Notes under the pieces: generated by a model
Database searches by the model: none
What the model was told of the DNA's origin: nothing
What the model saw: only the letters and a program-made list of their open reading frames with translations
Translations under genes and position numbers: made by a program
Source: Caballeronia choica
Lineage (GTDB): Bacteria > Pseudomonadota > Gammaproteobacteria > Burkholderiales > Burkholderiaceae
Length of the DNA stretch: 64,000 nt
Assembly: GCF_001544535.1 (NCBI RefSeq)
Contig: NZ_FCON02000009.1
Coordinates: 1 to 64,000 of the forward strand
Direction of reading: 5' to 3'
Shown here: positions 54,389-63,538 of the stretch, in pieces
How positions within the stretch are numbered: position 1 is the stretch's first letter
Layout: each line of letters opens with the position of its first letter

Positions 54389-55232
54389 CGATAGCGCGAA
54401 AATAAACAGATGGAATGAGGAGGCGGTGACTTGCCGGCATGGCCCAGAATTCGACTGCTGAATTGCATTACTTTTGCCTCCACACGAAGCCCTGCAAGCA
54501 CGGAGACCAATAGGCCGTCCTCCGCTCGCGCCATCCGACAAAGCATCGCCTGCAGGAATACCGTCACATAAGACGACCGACGGCAGTGGGCCAACAAGAC
54601 AGCGTCGAAAGCGAACCACCCGATTCGAGTTTTCGTGCACATCATCTTGCACACGATCATTCAACATCAGATCGCTCTATATAGCATGATGTGTTTTGGA
54701 ATTAACAAAGTCAAGGACCCTCGGGAATCTCCCTATCCATGTCGCGCGGGCCACGGATGTCACATGGGAGTCCGTCTCAAAGCGGACGTGCCTGCGATCG
54801 GCGATGTCGCAGCTGACTGCGTGGCGCTTCTTCGCTGCAATCAGTGGTCGCCTGATTCTTCTTGAGCGTGGTGCAATGCAACGACGGACGAGCCTGCCAG
54901 CCGGCTGACTCGCGAGTCGACGCGCAGATCGCAGAAGATGTGTAAGTCGTAACTGGACACGCTCCGCGGGATCGGTGCCTGTCGGTCGCGGAGGGATGAG
55001 GAACTAGACGGCGGCAGTGTTCGGCTTGCCGTCGATATCGTTCAGGGCGGCTACGCGCTCAATGCCATTTCAAGGCGAGCCACCTCTTTTCAGGGCGCCG
55101 CATCGTGCCATTTTCTCTGGGATTACCTTGATTGAAAGTCGCCTATAGAGCTACCGGTGCGAATCCGTTGGCAAGCATATCGAGCTGCCCCTCTTTATCA
55201 ACCGCTCAACGAATCCACGATCCGGACGCCGA
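54389..55232. other. Long gap where a binding-protein gene is expected
   Basis: About 840 bp with no recognisable protein in either strand. It lies between two co-oriented genes of the catabolic set. No transposase, clear inverted repeat or terminator was seen. It may be scrambled remains of the binding-protein gene or of an insertion. Confidence 0.45.
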
Positions 55233-56342
55233 TCAGTCGACTCGCACGCGCTTGCGTGTCCGATCCGATCTCTCAATGGCATCAATCACCTTGTGAAGGG
55301 CTACCGCGTCATCGAAATCAGGGGCAATGCTGGTTCCCTGAACCAGGTCCTCGGCCATCTGCCGGTAGATGGCGGCCACATTTCGCGCAAGGTCCGTATC
55401 CACGAAATCGACGTGGTGCGACTTCGCTACCTCAACCTCCCTATACCCCTGTTCACCCCTCCGGCCAGCCTCCACGCGCAATGGCGAGATATTGATGACG
55501 GGAACCTGGTCATTCGTCGCGGTAATGCGCAGATCGCCCAGCGTTCCGTTGATCTCCCACAGCAGCCGCGTGCCGCGCGGCAGGCCGCCGCGAAGCTCCA
55601 GCGACAACGGTGCTCCCGACTTCAAAACGGCATTCACCATCACATGATCGTGTGTTTGCATCGGGATCGTTTCGCCCGTCTCGACGATACGCACGGTCTT
55701 CCGACGCTGCGACAGCACGCTCCCCACCTCGTCGACGGGGCCGAGCACACTTTGTATGGCAGCGAGTGCATGCCCACCAATGATCGACAGCATGGTTGCG
55801 CCGGTGCGCGAATCCATGACGTAGGAGTCGCCGCGCGTGACTTCGTCACTCCAGGTAGGACCGCTGCCAAGGTAGGTCGACGACAACACATCGCCCAGGT
55901 ATCCGTCAGCCACGATCTTGCGCACGAGTTCTACCTCGGGCGACGCGGTGGCCTGGGTGCCCACCACTGCCCGTACCTTGCTCCGCTTGGCGAGTTCTGC
56001 AAGCTCGATGGCTTCTGCAAGGCCGTTTCCGAGCGGCCATTCACAGTAGACATGCTTGCCCGCCTCCAAAGCCGCAGTGACAACTTCGCGATGGTAGGGA
56101 ACTTTGACCGTTACGGCCACGACGTCGATATCCGGGGAGGCCACTAACTCCGCCACGTTCTCGAACGCGCGCGGAATGCCAAAGGCAGCAGCCGCCGCCT
56201 TTGCGCTCGCGAGACTCGTGTTTGCCACGCCGGCGATCTCGAATACATCGGACAGCGCACGCAACGCAGGAATATGAGCTGTCGTACCCCACCCGCGCTC
56301 CGTGCTCACTCCTACGATACCCACTCGAAAACGTTTCTTCAT
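55233..56342 (-). CDS. Gfo/Idh/MocA-family oxidoreductase (Gal80-like)
   Basis: 369 residues. N-terminal Rossmann fold (RVGIVGVSTERGWGTTAHIP), the family Lys region seen as HVYCEWPLGN (Trp-Pro-Leu in place of EKP), and a C-terminal alpha/beta domain. The Lys of the usual EKP motif is absent, as in Gal80-type members, so it may be a sensor or have altered chemistry. GAGGAT precedes ATG 56342. It follows the bicupin gene and precedes the transporter on the same strand. Confidence 0.85.
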   Translation of the reverse strand: MKKRFRVGIVGVSTERGWGTTAHIPALRALSDVFEIAGVANTSLASAKAAAAAFGIPRAFENVAELVASPDIDVVAVTVKVPYHREVVTAALEAGKHVYCEWPLGNGLAEAIELAELAKRSKVRAVVGTQATASPEVELVRKIVADGYLGDVLSSTYLGSGPTWSDEVTRGDSYVMDSRTGATMLSIIGGHALAAIQSVLGPVDEVGSVLSQRRKTVRIVETGETIPMQTHDHVMVNAVLKSGAPLSLELRGGLPRGTRLLWEINGTLGDLRITATNDQVPVINISPLRVEAGRRGEQGYREVEVAKSHHVDFVDTDLARNVAAIYRQMAEDLVQGTSIAPDFDDAVALHKVIDAIERSDRTRKRVRVD

Positions 56343-56650
56343 CGCATCCTCGAAACCATTGAGTCATTTGTATCAAAAGGCCGCCGCCCTTTGCCAGATA
56401 CGGCCAGAAGCGAATTCCGCTCGCGGGACGCCATCCGACCTGGCCCGCACGCTGACGTGAAGCCCGGACAACGCGGTGGCCACAGCGCATCGTCCGAGCC
56501 GCTCGATGCGGCCCGGAAACGGCGGAATAAAGGCTTGACGAACTAACTTCACTCACTCAAGACTGCTGGCGATGCCTGGAATGGTGCATCGCTTGTCTGA
56601 GCGTCTGGGCCATTACGCCTGAGGTACATCGACGCGTAACGTCACGCCGA
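56343..56650. other. Gap inside the catabolic set, no gene seen
   Basis: 308 bp between the oxidoreductase and the bicupin genes, both minus strand. No frame or RNA structure is recognised. It may hold a secondary promoter. Confidence 0.4.
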
Positions 56651-57697
56651 TCATTTGCCCGCACTCGGATGCGGCCCGTATTGGCCCGTCTCCATCAGCT
56701 CTGACGCGGCAATGGCCTTCGGTGTCCAACGCAGCGTCGCGCGTGTTTCCAGCAACCAGGCCTGATAGCCCTCGGGAACGTCCTCCGACGGCCCATGGTG
56801 GATGACCCCCTTTGGCACACAGGTCAACGTGCCGGGCTCCGCACACCCGCCCCAGACACCGGGTCCCCGCACGTAACAGATCACTTCGTCGAAGTCGGCG
56901 TTGATGTGAACCGGTGGCCGCCCACCAGGACGCGCGCTGAGGTTGAACATCAGAAGGTCGCCTGCGCTCGATGACAGAAACTGGCTCGGCGGACCGCCCT
57001 CAGGCAGGTAGGCGTGAACCTGGATATGGGCCAGATTCAGCTTCCACACCGGGACGGACTCCGACAAGCGCAGGCCGAGCGCAAGCGGATCATGCGGCAT
57101 CGTGAAGACCGTGTTCTCGGGGTCGAGGGTTTTCAGCACCAGCCGCGTCGGGCCGCCGGCCGGCATGGAGGAGTCGACCTCGGCATACTTCAGATCGCGC
57201 GCAACGTTGAGCAGGCCACTTGGCGCGGGCGGCGCGAGCTTCAGGGCCGAAGGACTCTCGACGATGATGCTTCGCATGGCATCGCCCGTCGGTGCATATC
57301 GATACGCGACGGATCGGGGAATGCAGACGAAGTCCCCCTCCGTCGCCGAGAGACAGCCCACGTCCGTTTCGAATCTGACCGTGCCGGACTGGATGAAATG
57401 AATCTCGTCCGCTTCGACATTGCGCACGACGTACGGCATGGGCTTGCGCCGTCCCGACACATGCAGTTTGACGCCGACCCTTGAAGTCGCCACGGTGGTC
57501 GGAAGAGCCTCAGGGTCGTCCTGATCGTCAGGCGTCAAGCGGTCAAGCACGGCTCGCCGCGGTGCGTGCGGCCCCTGCACGGAAAGATAATCAGGCGCGT
57601 AGGTCGGCCGGGTCACGACGGACAGCGCCCCCTGGAATCCGTCACGGCTCCAGAGTTGCACCAGGGGGGGTCCTGCATCATGCGGCTTGCTGCTCAT
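56651..57697 (-). CDS. Homogentisate-dioxygenase-like bicupin
   Basis: 348 residues, shorter than homogentisate dioxygenase (about 430-440). N-terminal cupin DEIHFIQSGTVRFETDVGCL and GDFVCIPRSVAYRY. The C-terminal cupin has HINADFDEVICYVRG and PKGVIHHGPSE, which would supply the His, Glu and His iron ligands of the family. Start MSSKPHD at 57697 has a perfect GGAGGTGG 4 bp upstream. Ring-opening of a dihydroxylated aromatic is the family reaction. The neighbours (dehydrogenases and a sugar-type transporter) make the substrate unclear. Confidence 0.8.
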   Translation of the reverse strand: MSSKPHDAGPPLVQLWSRDGFQGALSVVTRPTYAPDYLSVQGPHAPRRAVLDRLTPDDQDDPEALPTTVATSRVGVKLHVSGRRKPMPYVVRNVEADEIHFIQSGTVRFETDVGCLSATEGDFVCIPRSVAYRYAPTGDAMRSIIVESPSALKLAPPAPSGLLNVARDLKYAEVDSSMPAGGPTRLVLKTLDPENTVFTMPHDPLALGLRLSESVPVWKLNLAHIQVHAYLPEGGPPSQFLSSSAGDLLMFNLSARPGGRPPVHINADFDEVICYVRGPGVWGGCAEPGTLTCVPKGVIHHGPSEDVPEGYQAWLLETRATLRWTPKAIAASELMETGQYGPHPSAGK

Positions 57698-57842
57698 TTG
57701 TCCACCTCCTTCGCTCTCCAACCGCCTCCGCCGCCTCTCACTTTCCTTGGTCGACGTCGGCAAGTAACGTTCATATGGCGCTTTTTGCATGAAGGATTGC
57801 TCATGCAGGCGTCACTCACGCAGAGCTCCGCTCGCGTGATCG

Positions 57843-59315
57843 TCAGGGCACCGCACTGGCTTGCGACACAAACTTGGTTACGAGGTAGCCATCGAACGTC
57901 TCGCTGCCGCCTTCGCTGCCCATGCCGCTATCCTTCACGCCACCGAGCGGCGTCTCGGCCAGCGCCAGGCCGTAATGGTTGATGCCGACCATCCCGGCCT
58001 CGATACGGCCAGCGACGTGTTCGGCGGTCGCAATGGAACTGGTGAACACGTAGGAAGCCAGCCCGTACGGCAGCGCGTTGGCACGCGACAAGGCCTCTTC
58101 GGTGCTGCCGAATTTCGTTATCGGCACGACGGGTCCGAACGGTTCCTCGATCATCAGGCGTGCGCTATCGGGCACGTCGGTGAGGATGGTCGGCGCGAAG
58201 AAGTAGCCTGTTTCAGCCAGACGGCTGCCACCACAAACCAGCGATGCGCCGCGCTCCCGAGCGTCCGTCACCAGCGCCTGCATTGCGTCGACGCGTCGTT
58301 CGTGGGCCAGCGGTCCCATCTGGGTCTCGGGATCGAGGCCGTCTCCGACCCGTAGCGGCGCGTATTCGGCAGCGAAGGCGTCCACGAACCGCTCATAGGC
58401 TTTTTCGTGCACGAAGAAGCGGCTTGGTGCCATGCAGACCTGACCGGCATTGCGTGTCTTGGTGCGCGCGAGATACCGCGCTGCCTGTTCTACGTCGGCA
58501 TCATCGAACACCAGCACCGGCGAGTGGCCGCCCAGTTCCATCGTCATGCGCTTCATGTGCGCGCCGGCGAGCGACGCCAGTTGTTTGCCGACCGAGATGG
58601 AGCCGGTGAACGAAATCTTTCGGACCGCCGGAGCGTTGATGAGATGCCTGGAAACCTCGGACGGCACGCCGAAGACGACGTTGAGGCATCCTGCCGGCAA
58701 ACCCGCATCGTGGAATATGCGCGCCAGCGCGACCACTGCGCTTGGCGACTCCTCCGGGCCCTTCAGTACCATCGTGCAGCCCGCGCCCAAGGCAGCGACC
58801 ACCTTGCGTAGCGCCAGGTTGAAGGGAAAGTTCCAGGGAGTGAACGCAACGCAAACACCGATGGGCTCACGGGAGACCGTCTGCCGCACGCCTGGCGTGC
58901 GCGGCGGGATCACACGCCCATAAATACGCCGGCACTCCTCCGCATGCCATTCAGCGTGCTCAGCACAGTTCTGTACTTCCTGAATGGCTTCGGCCAAAGG
59001 CTTGCCCTGGTCGAGCGTAATGTTACGGGCGATCTGCGGAGTTCGCTCCCGGATCAACGAGGCGACACGGCGCAGCAACGCTGAGCGTTCGATTGCCGAC
59101 GCGTGCCGCCAGGTCTGGAATGCATCGGCCGCTGCGCTCACGGCATCATCCAGATCCTGGGGCATGGCGTGCGGCAATCGGGCGAATGCGTTGCCGGTCG
59201 ACGGGTTGATCACATCCTGTTCGGGCCGCCCGTCGGCGCTCAGGAAACGGCCACCGATGTAGAGGCTGAGTGCTTCGTAATGTGCGGTTGTGGTGTCCAT
59301 GGCGGTCTGACTCAT
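57843..59315 (-). CDS. Aldehyde dehydrogenase (semialdehyde type)
   Basis: 490 residues. [31 protein letters not shown], catalytic Glu in [14 protein letters not shown], catalytic Cys in [14 protein letters not shown], and the C-terminal [14 protein letters not shown]. It is closest in style to succinate- or glutarate-semialdehyde dehydrogenases. Its ATG overlaps the SDR stop (ATGA), so the alcohol-to-aldehyde and aldehyde-to-acid steps are translationally coupled. Confidence 0.9.
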   Translation of the reverse strand: MSQTAMDTTTAHYEALSLYIGGRFLSADGRPEQDVINPSTGNAFARLPHAMPQDLDDAVSAAADAFQTWRHASAIERSALLRRVASLIRERTPQIARNITLDQGKPLAEAIQEVQNCAEHAEWHAEECRRIYGRVIPPRTPGVRQTVSREPIGVCVAFTPWNFPFNLALRKVVAALGAGCTMVLKGPEESPSAVVALARIFHDAGLPAGCLNVVFGVPSEVSRHLINAPAVRKISFTGSISVGKQLASLAGAHMKRMTMELGGHSPVLVFDDADVEQAARYLARTKTRNAGQVCMAPSRFFVHEKAYERFVDAFAAEYAPLRVGDGLDPETQMGPLAHERRVDAMQALVTDARERGASLVCGGSRLAETGYFFAPTILTDVPDSARLMIEEPFGPVVPITKFGSTEEALSRANALPYGLASYVFTSSIATAEHVAGRIEAGMVGINHYGLALAETPLGGVKDSGMGSEGGSETFDGYLVTKFVSQASAVP

Positions 59316-60070
59316 AGGAACACACTTCCGCCGTCCACGGCGAGCGTCTGGCCGGTGACAAAGCCCGCACCATCACTGACCAGGTACGCGAGCGCCGCCA
59401 CGAGGTCGTTTGGCACCTGATCGCGCTGGATACAGCGGCCGGAAGTACGGGCGTTTTCACCAATGCGGTCTTGCAGGTCGGTCTGCAGCACGCCGTCGCT
59501 CAGCGTGAAGCCCGGGGCAATCGCATTGACCGTGATGAGGTCCTTCGCCAGTTCCCGCGCAAGCGAACGCGTGAAGGCAATGACCGCCCCCTTGCTGGCC
59601 ACGTAGTGCGCCATATTCACCGGTCCCTTGATCGGCACAGTGGAAGCGATGTTCACCAGGCGCCCCCGACCGCTTTGGCGCAGGTGCGGCAACACCGCCT
59701 TCGCACAGTTGAATGGGCCCAGCGTGTTGACTTCCATCACCCGCATCCATTCCTGATTGGTGATCTGCTCAAACGGCTTGAGCGTCAGGGTGGTAAAGAG
59801 TGCTGCGTTATTGACCAGGCCATCGATTCCGCCGAACTCCGAGACTGCTGCGGCCGTCATGTCAGCGACATCCGCTTCGCTGACAACGTCCGTGCGCACG
59901 CCGATGGCCTGATGTCCGGACTCGCGAAGCCGCGCTGCGGCTTCGTCGGCGCCACGCAGGTCGGCTATGACGACACGGTGCCCCAACTGCGCAAGGTGTT
60001 CGCTGAAAGCGTAGCCAATGCCGCTGGCACCGCCGGTGACAATAAGGCGTTTGGGTAATTCAGGTTTCAT
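59312..60070 (-). CDS. SDR oxidoreductase
   Basis: 252 residues. [28 protein letters not shown], the catalytic Ser in [10 protein letters not shown], and YVASKGA (Tyr, Lys); it ends [17 protein letters not shown] classical short-chain dehydrogenase acting on a hydroxyl group. It is the first gene of the minus-strand operon. Its start at 60070 is 180 bp from the divergent IclR gene, and the space contains a likely IclR operator. The substrate is unknown. Confidence 0.9.
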   Translation of the reverse strand: MKPELPKRLIVTGGASGIGYAFSEHLAQLGHRVVIADLRGADEAAARLRESGHQAIGVRTDVVSEADVADMTAAAVSEFGGIDGLVNNAALFTTLTLKPFEQITNQEWMRVMEVNTLGPFNCAKAVLPHLRQSGRGRLVNIASTVPIKGPVNMAHYVASKGAVIAFTRSLARELAKDLITVNAIAPGFTLSDGVLQTDLQDRIGENARTSGRCIQRDQVPNDLVAALAYLVSDGAGFVTGQTLAVDGGSVFL

Positions 60071-60203
60071 GGTTTCCTTCGCAAGTCAGAAGACTTCAGG
60101 TAGTCAGGTAGCAATGAGTGAGGCCCGTTTCGCCGGGAACCGCAGGCCCCTTTGCTGGCATTTCGCTACATACCTGATCAGATGTCAAAGATCCGGCTAG
60201 AAT

Positions 60204-60218
60204 GTCCGCATACCGGAC
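60204..60218. promoter_or_regulatory. Candidate IclR operator
   Basis: GTCCG-CATAC-CGGAC at 60204-60218 is a perfect 5-bp inverted repeat with a 5-bp spacer. It resembles IclR-family operators of the form TTCCGYATNNCGGAA and lies 33 bp before the IclR start, facing the SDR promoter. A further TTGTACGGAATTCG follows at 60221. Confidence 0.55.
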
Positions 60219-60250
60219 TTTTGTACGGAATTCGAATTTCGTGAGGGTTT

Positions 60251-61036
60251 ATGGTGTCCGACACGGGCGGGAAAGAATCATCGGAAAGCGAACCGGAATA
60301 CGTGATGGGCCTCGAAAAAGGGCTGTCCATCATCGAAGCATTCGGTATGAAGAAGGGGCCATTGACACTGACACAGGCGGCAGAGATAACCGGCCATACG
60401 AAGGGTTCGGTACGACGCAGTTTGCTGACCCTGTGCAGGCTGGGCTATGCCGCGCAGAATGGTCACAGTTTTGTCCTGGCACCACGCGCCCTGCGGCTGG
60501 GCTACGCCTATGTGGTCTCGGATCCGTTGACCAAGGTCGCACAACCTATCCTGGAGATCACCAGCGAACGCACGCAAGAGGCTGCCTCGATCGCTGTGCT
60601 GGATTCGCAAGATGCAGTGTTCGTCGCGCGCTCAACGCATCGGCGCAGCCTGGCCAGCGGCTTGGGTGTTGGTTCGCGCTTGCCTGCTTACTGCAGCGCC
60701 ACAGGGCGCGTTCTGCTGTCAGGACGACCACCGGCCGAGGTGAAATTCATGCTGAACAGAATGGCACGTCCCGCTCTGACGCCTCACACCCGTACTACGA
60801 CCAGCAGCATCATGAAAGAGATTGAATTTGTGGGCAGACACGGGTACGCCATCATCGATGAAGAACTGGAGATCGGTATTCGGTCGATCGCCGTTCCGAT
60901 CTCCAACACACGTGGCGAAATGATTGCAGCCATGAGCCTTTCGGTCTCCACAAGCCGCATGACGCGCGAAGGCGTAGTGGAACACCTGCTGCCCGAACTT
61001 GAAATCGCCCGCCGTCATCTTGCAGCGCTGTTATAG
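60251..61036 (+). CDS. IclR-family regulator
   Basis: 261 residues. Winged helix (about 15-75: GLEKGLSIIEAFGMKKGPLT, HTKGSVRRSLLTLCRLGY) and an IclR ligand domain (about 90-255: [39 protein letters not shown]). It is divergent from the SDR-ALDH-bicupin operon and probably controls it in response to a small acid. The 277 bp after it show no gene. Confidence 0.92.
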   Translation: MVSDTGGKESSESEPEYVMGLEKGLSIIEAFGMKKGPLTLTQAAEITGHTKGSVRRSLLTLCRLGYAAQNGHSFVLAPRALRLGYAYVVSDPLTKVAQPILEITSERTQEAASIAVLDSQDAVFVARSTHRRSLASGLGVGSRLPAYCSATGRVLLSGRPPAEVKFMLNRMARPALTPHTRTTTSSIMKEIEFVGRHGYAIIDEELEIGIRSIAVPISNTRGEMIAAMSLSVSTSRMTREGVVEHLLPELEIARRHLAALL

Positions 61037-61313
61037 CGTTCCACCTTTCCCCTGCGTGGCAAGGTCAGCGAGCCTGCGCGGTGGCTCGCACTCGCGCGGT
61101 TGATCGGCCTCGGTGGCCGCGAAAATCGTCGGCTATACGACGCCCGGGCGGATGGCGAAGGACCCGGTGCTGGGAGCCACCCATCACTTGCCCCCGTTGC
61201 GCCGCGGTCCTACGCGGTCAGGCTCTGGCCGCCGCACTGGTTCCGATCGGCACCAGTGCGCATGAGTGCGCCCGCACCCTACGTCAGGAATCCTCGGTAG
61301 GGAGCACGCCTTC

Positions 61314-62144
61314 CTATAGCGAGCGTTGCAGGCGCTCCGCCGTTTCACGCAGCGTTGGCAGAAAGTTTTCCCGCAACGTTTCGATGTTCACGCGCCCTGA
61401 AAATACGCTCACGCTCAGTGCCGCCTCGATCTGCCCGGCGCTGTTCTTCACCGGTACCGCCATTGCCGACATGCCGATTTCCAGTTCCTCGTCGCTGATC
61501 GCGTAGCCGTCCTCTGCCGCGCGCCGGATCGCCTTCAGCACGCCGTCGAGATTGGCCACCGTGCGATGGGTGAGCCGCTTCATAAGCACGCTTTCGAGGT
61601 GCGCGCGCATCTGCTGTTCAGGCAGGCCGCCGAGCAGCACGCGTCCCGTGGCTGAGCAATAGGCGGGCAGGCGGCCACCGAGCTTCACGCCCGTCGACAC
61701 GATCCGGACCGCCTCGGCGCGTGCGATGAACACCGCAAAACCCTCGTCCAGCACGGCCAGCGAGACGGACTCCTGCAGCCTGTCGCGCGCGCTCGCCAGC
61801 AACGGCTGCGCAATCTGCGTCAGCGACGACGTGCTGAGGTATGCGCTACCCAGACGTAGCATGCGCGGCAGCGGCGTGAAGAACTTGCCGTCGTGCGCGA
61901 GATAGCCGAGATCGACGAGCGTCAGCAGGCAGCGCCGCGCCGCGGGGCGGCTCAGGTCAGCCAGATGTGCAGCATCGGAGACCGTCATGCGCGTGGTGTT
62001 CGCGCCGAACGCCTCGATGATCGCCAGCCCCTTGGCCAGCCCCGCCATGCCTTCCTTTGCGCGGGCCTGGATTGTCCCGGCCTCTTCCTTGTCGGGCGAC
62101 AACGCGCCGGCCTCTGTCTTGACAGGGCTTTTGATGGGTGTCAT
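61314..62144 (-). CDS. IclR-family regulator
   Basis: 276 residues. A charged N-terminal tail (about 1-35) precedes the HTH ([40 protein letters not shown]) and an effector domain with [20 protein letters not shown] and [19 protein letters not shown], of the PcaR/PobR type. Its start lies 123 bp from the divergent Rieske dioxygenase gene, which it probably controls. It is similar to the IclR protein at 60251 (same SATGRVLL and DEELEIG segments). Confidence 0.92.
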   Translation of the reverse strand: MTPIKSPVKTEAGALSPDKEEAGTIQARAKEGMAGLAKGLAIIEAFGANTTRMTVSDAAHLADLSRPAARRCLLTLVDLGYLAHDGKFFTPLPRMLRLGSAYLSTSSLTQIAQPLLASARDRLQESVSLAVLDEGFAVFIARAEAVRIVSTGVKLGGRLPAYCSATGRVLLGGLPEQQMRAHLESVLMKRLTHRTVANLDGVLKAIRRAAEDGYAISDEELEIGMSAMAVPVKNSAGQIEAALSVSVFSGRVNIETLRENFLPTLRETAERLQRSL

Positions 62145-62159
62145 ATTGGATCACATACC

Positions 62160-62177
62160 GAACAATGTACGTTATTC
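62160..62177. promoter_or_regulatory. Candidate operator between IclR and the Rieske dioxygenase
   Basis: GAACAATGT-ACGTTATTC is an imperfect 18-bp palindrome (7 of 9 pairs) in the divergent region, 15 bp before the IclR start. A plausible IclR site, found by eye only. Confidence 0.4.
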
Positions 62178-62266
62178 GAACACATTCCGGCGAGGCTGTC
62201 AACCAGAGTCCCGCCGCGGTCCTCGCAACCTGTATTCGTCAAACGCCCCGCCAAGGAGTCGTCAAC

Positions 62267-63538
62267 TTGAACATCATCCCCATCCAGCCGGCGCGGCGCG
62301 CCAGCATCGAGTGGCCCGCCGAGGGCGTCACGCGCGTGCCCTATGCGCTGTTCCAGAGCGACGAAGTCTATGCGGACGAGCAGGAAGCGATCTTTCGCGG
62401 TCCGAACTGGAGTTATCTGTGCCTCGAAGCCGAGGTGCCGAATCCCGGCGACTTCCGCAGCACGTTCGTCGGCGATGCTCCCGTGGTGGTCGCGCGCGAC
62501 ACGGACGGCGAACTCTATGCATTCGAAAACCGTTGCGCGCATCGCGGCGCGATGGTTTGCCTGGAGGACGAGGGCAACGCGAAGGACTTTAGCTGCGTCT
62601 ACCATGCCTGGACCTACAGCCTGCAGGGCGATCTGCTTGGCGTCGCGTTCCGGGACGGCATCAACGGCCAGGGGGGCATGAAGGAAGACTTCTGCCTCGG
62701 CGATCACGGTTTGCGCAAGCTGCGCGTGGCGACGCTGCACGGCCTCGTGTTCGGCAGCCTCTCCGACGACGTGCCGCCGCTCGACGAATACCTCGGCGAG
62801 GAGATCGTCGAACGCATCGCGCGCGTGCTCGAAAACCGCACGCCCGTCGTGCTCGGCCGCTTCACGCAGATGCTGCCGAACAACTGGAAGCTCTATTTCG
62901 AGAACGTCAAGGATTCCTATCATGCGAGCATCCTGCATCTGTTCTTCACGACTTTCCAGTTGAACAAGCTGTCGCAGCGCGGCGGCATCATCGTCGACCC
63001 CAGCGGCGGGCATCACGTCAGCTATTCAGCAGTCGATCACGCGGCTGAAGCGGCAACGCAGGCGGCCACGAACGACTACGCGGGCCAGAAGATCCGTTCG
63101 GAGAGCGGCCACCAACTCGAGGACACGTCGGTGCTCGCGGGCGCCGATGAGTTCGGCGACGGCATCACGCTGCAGATTCTTTCGGTGTTTCCGGGCTTCG
63201 TGCTGCAGCAGATCCAGAACGCCATCGCGGTGCGCCGGATCCTGCCGCGCGGCGCGCGCCAGACCGAACTGAACTGGACCTATCTCGGCTTCGAGGACGA
63301 TACGCCCGAATTGCGGGAAATGCGTCTGCGCCAGGCGAACCTCGTGGGCCCGGCCGGCTATGTCTCGATGGAAGACGGCTGCGTGGGCGGTTTCGTGCAG
63401 CGCGGCATCGACGGGGCAAGCGACGCACGCTCGGTGATCGAGATGGGCGGCGACGGCACGACCAGCAGCGCGAGCCGCGTGACGGAAGCCTCGATTCGCG
63501 GCTTCTGGAAGGCTTACCGTAACGCAATGGGATATTGA
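62267..63538 (+). CDS. Rieske ring-hydroxylating dioxygenase, large subunit (anthranilate AndAc-like)
   Basis: 423 residues. Rieske [2Fe-2S] ligands are in CAHRGAM and CVYHAW (about 83-110). The mononuclear iron site is in [15 protein letters not shown] (Asp, His, His). It resembles the large subunit of andA-type anthranilate or salicylate dioxygenases. TTG 62267 follows AAGGAG by 9 bp and gives the start [16 protein letters not shown]. An in-frame ATG at 62138 lies inside the IclR gene and is unlikely. The small-subunit gene overlaps by one base. Confidence 0.88.
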   Translation: MNIIPIQPARRASIEWPAEGVTRVPYALFQSDEVYADEQEAIFRGPNWSYLCLEAEVPNPGDFRSTFVGDAPVVVARDTDGELYAFENRCAHRGAMVCLEDEGNAKDFSCVYHAWTYSLQGDLLGVAFRDGINGQGGMKEDFCLGDHGLRKLRVATLHGLVFGSLSDDVPPLDEYLGEEIVERIARVLENRTPVVLGRFTQMLPNNWKLYFENVKDSYHASILHLFFTTFQLNKLSQRGGIIVDPSGGHHVSYSAVDHAAEAATQAATNDYAGQKIRSESGHQLEDTSVLAGADEFGDGITLQILSVFPGFVLQQIQNAIAVRRILPRGARQTELNWTYLGFEDDTPELREMRLRQANLVGPAGYVSMEDGCVGGFVQRGIDGASDARSVIEMGGDGTTSSASRVTEASIRGFWKAYRNAMGY

